Shown here piece by piece: positions 7,643 to 11,733 of a stretch of 11,733 bases of DNA. How positions within the stretch are numbered: the first letter of the stretch is position 1; each line of letters opens with the position of its first letter. Made by a program: the position numbers and the translations under genes. A model generated the notes under the pieces. The model did not search any database, was not told where the DNA came from, and saw only the letters and a list, made by a program, of their open reading frames with translations. This DNA comes from Acetobacteraceae bacterium (GTDB lineage Bacteria > Pseudomonadota > Alphaproteobacteria > Acetobacterales > Acetobacteraceae). The stretch lies in the NCBI GenBank assembly GCA_947478535.1, contig CANJXD010000132.1, positions 1-11,733 on the forward strand, in the 5' to 3' direction.

Positions 7643-7689
7643 AGGCCCTCACGCCACCAGCCACATCGTTGCCGCCAACGAGAGGGCCT
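7643..7689. repeat. Nested inverted repeat
   Basis: AGGCCCTC (7643-7650) is matched by GAGGGCCT (7682-7689). Inside lies a second perfect inverted repeat, CGTTG (7667-7671) with CAACG (7676-7680) around a 4-base loop. No T-run follows on either strand, so it is not a textbook intrinsic terminator. It could be a protein site, a decayed element end or an RNA hairpin ending the upstream operon by another route. Confidence 0.35.
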
Positions 7690-7723
7690 GGGCGGGAGCC
7701 GCGCCTCGGATATGCCGGAAAAT

Positions 7724-7750
7724 GAGACGAAAGACACAAAAAAGAGACGA
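7724..7750. repeat. Direct repeat GAGACGA spaced two helical turns
   Basis: GAGACGA occurs at 7724-7730 and again at 7744-7750, exactly 20 bases apart start to start, with a partial AGAC between them (7732-7735). The pair sits in the A/T-rich section about 190 bases upstream of the predicted pilin transcription start. Such phasing places two sites on the same DNA face, as for a dimeric activator. With only two short copies, chance is possible. Confidence 0.3.
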
Positions 7751-7888
7751 TTTTTCTTCGAGGTTTGGGCTCGCGGCTCGGTTGCGTGGTTCGTGCGATG
7801 GTTGCGAAAGAACGGTAAGTTATTGAAAAGTGACCACAAAAATCGCCGCCGAAAATTAACTTGTATATTTCAGCTTGGTAAATCCCGC

Positions 7889-7937
7889 TTTTTTAGACGT
7901 TTTTTCAGTTGTCATCGGTGTCCTAACGGCTCATAAA
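7889..7937 (+). promoter_or_regulatory. Predicted strong sigma70-type promoter of the flp pilin, with UP element
   Basis: TTGTCA (7909-7914) and CATAAA (7932-7937) are separated by 17 bases and match the consensus boxes at five and four of six positions. Immediately upstream of the -35 box are two T6 runs, 7889-7894 and 7900-7905, 11 bases apart start to start, in the position of an UP element and phased for DNA bending. Transcription would begin near 7944, leaving a leader of about 100 bases before the pilin ATG. This layout suits an abundant structural protein. I see no clear CtrA site (TTAA-N7-TTAA). Confidence 0.5.
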
Positions 7938-8047
7938 TGCGTCACGGAGCGCGGAACGAAACGCCACTCTCCGGGGAACCAGACTTCAACCAAGGTCCTC
8001 CGAGGCAGAACGCCGAGGGGCACCGGTCAGAGAAACAGGAGCTCGCT

Positions 8048-8230
8048 ATGTCCTTCGCCGATTTCCGCCGCCTCGTCCGTGCTCTCCAGGGTGACAAGCA
8101 GGGCGTCACCGCCCTCGAATACGGCCTGATCGCCGCCGTGCTCGGCGCCGCCGTGATCACCGCCTTCACCACCTTCGGCTCGGGCCTGAAGGACTTCTTC
8201 ACCGACGTCGTCGGCAAGCTGACGATCTGA
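8048..8230 (+). CDS. flp: Flp/Tad type IVb major pilin
   Basis: A 60-residue prepilin. A short hydrophilic leader (1-19) ends in DKQG and is followed by VTALEYGLIAAVLGAAVITAF, the Flp signature: cleavage is expected after Gly19, giving a mature protein with Glu at position 5, Tyr at position 6 and a hydrophobic helix of about 20 residues. The mature form would have 41 residues, within the small Flp class. The prepilin should be cut by CpaA, encoded downstream, and polymerised into the bundled adhesion pilus. The ATG follows AGGAG (8037-8041) with a 6-base spacer. It lies behind a strong promoter, and a perfect hairpin follows the stop at once. A near copy of the gene lies 64 bases further on. 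Confidence 0.92.
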   Translation: MSFADFRRLVRALQGDKQGVTALEYGLIAAVLGAAVITAFTTFGSGLKDFFTDVVGKLTI

Positions 8231-8248
8231 TCGGCGCGCCAGCGCCGA
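8231..8248 (+). terminator. Hairpin immediately after flp
   Basis: TCGGCGC (8231-8237) and GCGCCGA (8242-8248) form a perfect 7-pair stem on a GCCA loop, starting at the base after the flp stop codon. It is followed by a pyrimidine-rich stretch (8253-8280) rather than a clean T-run. It may act as a partial terminator or protect the 3' end of an abundant pilin mRNA while some transcripts continue into cpaA. Confidence 0.5.
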
Positions 8249-8294
8249 CCGGCCTCCGCTTTCTTCCGCCACCTCCCGCTCAGGGAATACCCCG

Positions 8295-8477
8295 AGGTCC
8301 TTCTCCGATTTCCGCCTCCTCGTCCGGGCCCTCCAGGGCGACAAGAAGGGCGTCACCGCCCTCGAATACGGCCTGATCTCGGCCGTGCTCGGCGCCGCGG
8401 TGATCACCGCCTTCACCACCTTCGGCACGGGCCTGAAGGATTTCTTCACCAGCATCGTCGGCAAGCTGACGATCTGA
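8295..8477 (+). pseudogene. Second flp pilin copy lacking a start codon
   Basis: From TCC 8298 to the TGA at 8475-8477 this is a complete pilin frame of 59 codons, 52 of them identical in protein to flp, including GDKKGVTALEYGLI with the processing site, the Glu5 equivalent and the same C-terminus, VGKLTI. At the position of the initiator ATG stands AGG (8295-8297). The frame is open back to 8223 but holds no ATG, GTG or TTG before the middle of the membrane helix, and the AGGAG of flp is not conserved. Readthrough of the first pilin is excluded because the copies are in different frames. The two copies differ at about 14 of 180 bases. It is most simply a recent tandem duplicate silenced by loss of its start. 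A sequencing error or a silent recombination donor are alternatives. Confidence 0.75.
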
Positions 8478-8495
8478 TCTCCATCTGACCGGTTC

Positions 8496-8531
8496 CCACC
8501 GCTCGGCGGCCCCTCGGGGGTCGCCGGGTGG
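8496..8531 (+). terminator. Long hairpin between the second pilin copy and cpaA
   Basis: CCACC (8496-8500) pairs with GGTGG (8527-8531). Inside it, 8505-8513 pairs with 8517-8525 (nine pairs, one of them G-U) on a 3-base loop. No T-run follows. The position, just before the cpaA translation start, suggests attenuation of transcription into the assembly genes or an mRNA processing boundary, which would keep the pilin in excess. Confidence 0.45.
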
Positions 8532-8572
8532 AGAGGCCGGAGATGCCGCGGGTTGCGGAAAGGATGGTCGCC

Positions 8573-9064
8573 ATGTCTCTGAACGACGTCATCATCCTCC
8601 TCGCCAGCCTCGCTTTGCTGGTGGCTGCGCTGCACGATGTTGCGGCGCGCACCATCCCGAACGAGATCCCCCTTGTTGTCGCGGTTCTCGGTCTTGGTCT
8701 TCGCTTCCTCCAGGGTGATCTGCTCTGGGGCCTGCTGGCCCTGCTGCTGGTGTTCACCCTCGCTGTCATCGCCTGGCGCGCCCGCGTCATGGGCGGAGGC
8801 GATGTGAAGCTACTCGCCGCCTGCGCGCTTCTGCCGGCCCCCGCATCGGTTGCCGACATGATGGTCGCCATCGCCCTTTCAGGGGGCGTGCTGTCCCTGT
8901 TCTACCTTGTCTTTCGCGGCCGTCGGCCGCTGCCGATCCCCGCGCGGTCCCCCAACCTCATCGCCCGCGCGCTCCGCGCCGAGGTCTGGCGCTTGCGCCG
9001 CGGCGGCCCGCTTCCCTACGGCGTCGCCATCTTCGCTGGCACGCTCCTGACCCTCGCCGGTTGA
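8573..9064 (+). CDS. cpaA: Prepilin peptidase CpaA (A24 aspartic protease)
   Basis: A 163-residue polytopic inner-membrane protein of the short TadV/CpaA type, which cleaves Flp prepilins and lacks the N-methylation domain of PilD. The two catalytic aspartates are visible: Asp22 in HDVAARTIPNEI and Asp77 in GGGDVK. Hydrophobic segments lie at about 5-20, 31-46, 51-68, 100-117 and 147-162. The first pilin in this window carries the expected Gly/Val cleavage site. I chose ATG 8573 because AAAGGA (8558-8563) lies 9 bases upstream and the protein then starts directly with a membrane segment; ATG 8543, ATG 8564 and GTG 8528 are in-frame alternatives adding a charged stretch. The gene leads the cpaA-cpaB-cpaC-cpaD-cpaE series. 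Confidence 0.88.
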   Translation: MSLNDVIILLASLALLVAALHDVAARTIPNEIPLVVAVLGLGLRFLQGDLLWGLLALLLVFTLAVIAWRARVMGGGDVKLLAACALLPAPASVADMMVAIALSGGVLSLFYLVFRGRRPLPIPARSPNLIARALRAEVWRLRRGGPLPYGVAIFAGTLLTLAG

Positions 9065-9077
9065 GGAATAAGTCCCC

Positions 9078-9923
9078 ATGGTCCTTCGCATCACCCTCAT
9101 TTCGGTCCTGGTCCTCGGCCTGGTCGGCTTCCTCGGGGTCGCCTGGGTCGGCTTGCAGCCGCCGGCATCCCAGCAGGCGGTGGTGGCCGAGCCGGTCCGC
9201 GCCAGCTACCTCGTTGCCGCCCGCCCGGTGCGTGCCGGCGCCCTGATCCGGCCCGAGGATATCGGCGCGGCCGACCTCGATATCGGATCCGCGCCCATCG
9301 ATGCGCGGCGCGACTCGCCGCAGGCGCGGTCCGAACTGGTCGGCCAGATGGCGCTCCGCGCTGTTGGGCAGGCGAGCCCACTCTCGCAGGGGGACCTGCT
9401 TCGCCCGGGCGACCGCGGCTTCCTCGCCGCCCTGCTCGCCCCGGGCACGCGCGCCGCCTCCATCGGTGTCGATGCCATCACCGGCAATTCCGGGCTGATC
9501 TGGCCGGGCGACCGCGTGGATGTGGTGCTGACGCAGACCATCGGCGACGACACCGTGCCGCTGGAACGCCGCATCGCCGGGCAGACCGTGCTGGCCGACA
9601 GCCGCGTCATCGCCATCGACCAGGCCCTGGTGCAGGGCGCGGTCGCGGAGGGCGCCGATGCTGGCCGCCAGGTCCGCACCGTCACGCTGGAAGTCACCCC
9701 CTTGCAGGCCGAACGCCTGGCCGTGGCGACCCGTCTCGGGCGCCTGTCGCTGACGGTGCGTGCCTCCCACGCGGCGGAGGTGGAGCCGGTGCAATCCGTC
9801 GATGCGATCACCTGGGGTGGCGACGTATCAATGGCGTTGCGAAACGCCGGCGGAGCGTCCACCACTACGCGCAGCGTCCAGGTTCATCTGGGCGGCGCGC
9901 GTCGTGAGGAGTTCCGGTTCTGA
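9078..9923 (+). CDS. cpaB: Flp pilus assembly protein CpaB (RcpC)
   Basis: 281 residues with an N-terminal signal anchor (about 5-26) and a periplasmic body. A SAF domain occupies about 41-111 (SYLVAARPVRAGALIRPEDI then PLSQGDLL), typical of CpaB and flagellar FlgA-like chaperones. The RcpC/CpaB region follows (about 115-240), with GTRAASIGVDAITGNSGLIWPGDRVDVVLT-type sequence. CpaB acts in the periplasm with the secretin and may bind peptidoglycan or help pilus exit. The length is normal for the family. The start ATG follows GAGGA (9063-9067), which overlaps the cpaA stop, with a 10-base spacer. It probably overlaps cpaC by 4 bases through a CTGA junction. Confidence 0.88.
   Translation: MVLRITLISVLVLGLVGFLGVAWVGLQPPASQQAVVAEPVRASYLVAARPVRAGALIRPEDIGAADLDIGSAPIDARRDSPQARSELVGQMALRAVGQASPLSQGDLLRPGDRGFLAALLAPGTRAASIGVDAITGNSGLIWPGDRVDVVLTQTIGDDTVPLERRIAGQTVLADSRVIAIDQALVQGAVAEGADAGRQVRTVTLEVTPLQAERLAVATRLGRLSLTVRASHAAEVEPVQSVDAITWGGDVSMALRNAGGASTTTRSVQVHLGGARREEFRF
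9906..9922 (+). promoter_or_regulatory. Ribosome binding site and probable CTG initiator of cpaC
   Basis: GAGGAG (9906-9911) lies 8 bases before CTG (9920-9922), which overlaps the cpaB stop TGA (9921-9923) in the pattern CTGA, the exact counterpart of the ATGA junctions used elsewhere in this window. In the cpaC frame the nearest upstream stop is at 9905-9907, and there is no ATG, GTG or TTG until GTG at 9959, which lies inside the hydrophobic core of the signal peptide. Confidence 0.6.
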
Positions 9924-11317
9924 TCACCGTCCCCCGCATTCTGCTGCTGCTGGCGGTTGTGGCGCTTCCGCTGCCGGCCGCCGCGCAGACCAATCAACCC
10001 CCCGGGGGGCAACCCCCTGGCGGCACCGTGCTGCAGGGGGGCTCCGGCCTTCTGCTGAGCGCCGGTGCCGGCCGTGTCGTGCAGACCACCCGGCCGATCG
10101 CCTCCGTCTTCGCCGCCGACCCTCGCGTGGCGGAAGTGCGGCCCGCGAGCCCCACATCCCTGTTCGTCTTCGGTGTGGCGCCAGGCCGCACGACGGTCGC
10201 GGCGCTGGATGCCGACGGCGGCGTCGTCACTCAGCATGAGGTCACGGTCCGCGCCGCCGCGCTGAACGCGCCGGAAGCGCAGACCGTGCTGTCCCGCGTG
10301 CTGGCCGGCACCACCGCCCGGATCGAATCCCGCCAGAACGGCCTCGCCCTGCTGGGGGAGGTCGCCTCGCCGCAGGAGGCGGAGCGCGCGGTCGCCATCG
10401 CCCGCGGCCACATGACGGAAGGCCAGACCCTGGATAATCGCCTGACCGTGCTCGGTCAGGTGCAGGTGAACTTGCGGGTCCGCATTGCCGAAGTGTCGCG
10501 CCAGGTCACCCGCGCCATCGGCATCGACTGGCAGGCGATCGGCAATGTCGGCCGCTTCTCGGCCGCGCTCGGCACGGTGAACTCGATCACCGACAGCACC
10601 AACGCTTCCAGCCGCCTGATCGCGGCCTATCGCGGCAACCCTGACATCAACACGCTGATCGACCTGCTGGCGCAGGATCGGCTCATCAACATTCTTGCCG
10701 AGCCGAACCTGACGGCGATGAGCGGTGAGACCGCGAGCTTCCTCGCGGGGGGTGAATTCCCCATCCCGGTCGGCCTGCGCGATGGCAACGTCTCCATCAC
10801 CTTCAAGGAATACGGCGTCGGCCTCGCCTTCGTCCCCACCGTCCTCTCGCATGGCCGCATCAGCATGCGCGTGCGCCCGGAGGTGAGCGAACTGACCGAA
10901 CAGGGTGCGGTGCGGCTTTCCACCTCCAACAGTTCGATCCAGATCCCGGCGCTCAGCGTACGGCGCGCGGAGACGACGGTGGAACTCGGCAGCGGCCAGT
11001 CCTTCGCCATCGCCGGCCTGCTGTCCGACAGCGCCACCACCCAGAACCGCGCCCTGCCCGGCCTGGGGGAGATGCCGGTGCTCGGCGCGCTGTTCCGCTC
11101 CGACCGCTTCCAGCGCAACGAGACGGAGCTGGTCATCATCATCACCCCCTACATCGTCCGGCCGCAGACCGACCCCACAGCGCTGCGATCCCCGAACGAA
11201 GGCATCCTGCCGACCCGCGACGTGGAGCGGACGGTGCTCGCCCGTCAGCTCGGCGCACCCCCGGCGCGTAGTGCTACTCCAAGGCTGCCGGGCGCGGCCG
11301 GGTTCGGTATTCCATGA
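9920..11317 (+). CDS. cpaC: Flp pilus outer-membrane secretin CpaC (RcpA)
   Basis: A 465-residue type II/IV secretin forming the outer-membrane pore of the Flp/Tad pilus. With the CTG start, residues 2-22 (ITVPRILLLLAVV, then a PLPAAA ending) form a normal signal peptide cleaved near Ala22/Gln23; a GTG start at 9959 would delete its core. A PPGGQ repeat follows (27-36). The N-terminal pilus domain runs about 44-110 (GAGRVVQTTRPIASVFAADP), a BON-like domain about 117-170, and the secretin domain about 240-410, with LAEPNLTAMSGETASFLAGG, KEYGVGLAFVPTVL, LSVRRAETTVELGSGQSFAIAG and ALPGLGEMPVLGALF as signatures. The protein ends in a short Pro/Ala tail with no further domain. Its ATGA junction with the next gene suggests coupling with the small lipoprotein, a candidate partner or pilotin. 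Confidence 0.9.
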   Translation: MITVPRILLLLAVVALPLPAAAQTNQPPGGQPPGGTVLQGGSGLLLSAGAGRVVQTTRPIASVFAADPRVAEVRPASPTSLFVFGVAPGRTTVAALDADGGVVTQHEVTVRAAALNAPEAQTVLSRVLAGTTARIESRQNGLALLGEVASPQEAERAVAIARGHMTEGQTLDNRLTVLGQVQVNLRVRIAEVSRQVTRAIGIDWQAIGNVGRFSAALGTVNSITDSTNASSRLIAAYRGNPDINTLIDLLAQDRLINILAEPNLTAMSGETASFLAGGEFPIPVGLRDGNVSITFKEYGVGLAFVPTVLSHGRISMRVRPEVSELTEQGAVRLSTSNSSIQIPALSVRRAETTVELGSGQSFAIAGLLSDSATTQNRALPGLGEMPVLGALFRSDRFQRNETELVIIITPYIVRPQTDPTALRSPNEGILPTRDVERTVLARQLGAPPARSATPRLPGAAGFGIP

Positions 11318-11652
11318 TGCGCCACCCTATCCTGCGCCCCCCTGTCTTCCGCGCTGCGTTCAACGCCGCCGGCCTGCTGCTGGTCCTGCCGCTGGCCCTG
11401 TCGGCCTGCACGGCCATCGAGCCCTATACGCGGGAGGGGTCCTGGCGCCCCTCCGGCGCCAATGACCGCAACCTGACCGCCATGGTGGCGGACCCGCGCG
11501 ACATCCAGCGTGGCGTCGGCGCCAATACCGCGCTCGGCGAAACCTCCGCCGCCGCGGTGGACCGGCTGATCACGGATCGCGTCCGCGCCTTGCCGAGCTC
11601 CCAGACCACCCACGGCATGGGTGGCACGGCCGGAGGGGGCGCCGCCCAGTGA
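11314..11652 (+). CDS. cpaD: Short CpaD-like pilus lipoprotein
   Basis: 112 residues with a lipoprotein signal: a hydrophobic stretch at 19-29 and the lipobox LSAC with Cys32. The mature part contains RNLTAMVADPRDIQRGVGA (47-65), the hallmark of CpaD proteins, where NLAAMVADPRDL-type sequence occurs after the main domain. Family members are usually about twice as long; here the N-terminal CpaD domain is missing and only the conserved C-terminal part follows the lipid anchor. The C-terminus is Gly/Ala-rich. CpaD is an outer-membrane lipoprotein needed with the secretin for Flp pilus biogenesis. The ATG overlaps the cpaC stop (ATGA), a second ATG follows directly, and the binding site is weak, so translation is probably coupled. 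The reading frame shows no sign of frameshift. Confidence 0.75.
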   Translation: MMRHPILRPPVFRAAFNAAGLLLVLPLALSACTAIEPYTREGSWRPSGANDRNLTAMVADPRDIQRGVGANTALGETSAAAVDRLITDRVRALPSSQTTHGMGGTAGGGAAQ

Positions 11653-11733
11653 GTGCCACGGAAACCCGGGGCGGCGCTTCGGCGGAAGCCGGCGGTGTCT
11701 ACCGCACCGACCGGAAGCCCCTCGTCTGCTTCA
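11649..11733 (+). CDS. cpaE: Pilus assembly protein CpaE/TadZ, N-terminal fragment
   Basis: A GTG at 11649 overlaps the cpaD stop as GTGA and opens a frame that runs off the window: VSATETRGGASAEAGG, then VYRTDRKPLVCF. A short disordered start followed by RKPLVCF is how many alphaproteobacterial CpaE proteins begin before their receiver-like and MinD-type ATPase domains, and cpaE normally follows cpaD. Neither domain is in view, so the identity rests mostly on gene order. GTG at 11653 in another frame gives a less protein-like sequence. Confidence 0.6.
   Translation, partial: MSATETRGGASAEAGGVYRTDRKPLVCF

Larger units (their letters stand above)
7492..8047. other. Gene-free, partly A/T-rich region before the pilus locus
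   Basis: This 556-base gap holds several open frames, all short, rich in Arg/Ser/Pro and without a family resemblance or binding site, so I call no gene. The first part (to about 7720) has the GC level of the genes. From about 7720 to 7940 it becomes clearly A/T-richer, with A6 at 7738-7743, T5 at 7751-7755, A5 at 7838-7842 and two T6 runs at 7889-7894 and 7900-7905. The A/T-rich part ends in the candidate pilin promoter, and the remaining 100 or so bases are the pilin mRNA leader. A small hairpin, GCCGG/CCGGC (7499-7513), follows the dehydrogenase stop but has no T-run. Confidence 0.6.

Noticed and set aside
7643..7689. Intrinsic terminator for the acyl-CoA operon
   Set aside because: The nested inverted repeat has no T-run on either strand and lies over 150 bases after the last gene, so I report it only as a repeat.
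7519..7839. Minus-strand open frame and a short tail (ALSLAATMWLVA then stop, ending near 7651) suggestive of a transposase C-terminus
   Set aside because: The similarity is only a vague hydrophobic ending; there are no transposase catalytic motifs, no clear terminal repeats and no target duplication, so I do not call an insertion sequence remnant.
7856..7870. CtrA binding site before the pilin
   Set aside because: Only one TTAA half-site is present (7856-7859); the second half-site at the required spacing is absent.
7634..7936. 100-codon plus-strand open frame in the A/T-rich region, rich in Lys/Arg/Phe
   Set aside because: It crosses the predicted promoter, has no family resemblance, and its composition follows the local A/T shift.
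7937..8047. Upstream extension of the flp frame to GTG/ATG codons before 8048
   Set aside because: The ATG at 8048 has AGGAG at correct spacing and gives the expected short Flp leader; the extension reads as non-coding leader.

Overview
High-GC DNA that looks like a free-living alphaproteobacterium, most probably Acetobacteraceae such as Roseomonas or a relative. This placement is inferred from base and codon bias, the gene families and the style of the pilus locus, not from a marker gene. Genes are tightly packed, with frequent 4-base stop/start overlaps and several non-ATG starts.

Left part (1-3919): a structured, GC-rich leader precedes a two-gene overlapping operon. The first gene is a 2-aminoethylphosphonate:pyruvate aminotransferase (phnW-like). 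The second is a full-length, three-domain penicillin-recognising serine peptidase closely resembling the D-stereospecific aminopeptidase DAP. A metal-dependent amidohydrolase-2 family gene, probably starting at TTG, runs towards them on the other strand, and the two stop codons share one CTAG.

Middle part (4059-7491): an operon of acyl-CoA dehydrogenase, CaiB/BaiF class III CoA-transferase, acyl-CoA dehydrogenase. The two dehydrogenases carry complementary sets of family motifs, as in heteromeric enzymes. The likely job is activation of a carboxylic acid by CoA transfer followed by alpha,beta-dehydrogenation; the substrate cannot be read from the sequence.

A 556-base gene-free stretch (7492-8047) follows. 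It contains an unusually A/T-rich section with phased T-tracts and a good sigma70-type promoter facing right.

Right part (8048-11733): the start of a Flp/Tad (tight adherence) type IVb pilus locus, in the order flp pilin, second flp copy without a start codon, cpaA prepilin peptidase, cpaB, cpaC secretin, a very short cpaD-like lipoprotein and the first 28 codons of a probable cpaE/tadZ. Hairpins after the pilin and before cpaA may set pilin expression apart from the assembly genes.

The points most worth a second look are the start-less tandem pilin copy, the probable CTG start of the secretin, the phnW-DAP pairing with its structured leader, and the minimal CpaD. I see no phage, CRISPR, tRNA, rRNA or intact insertion sequence.
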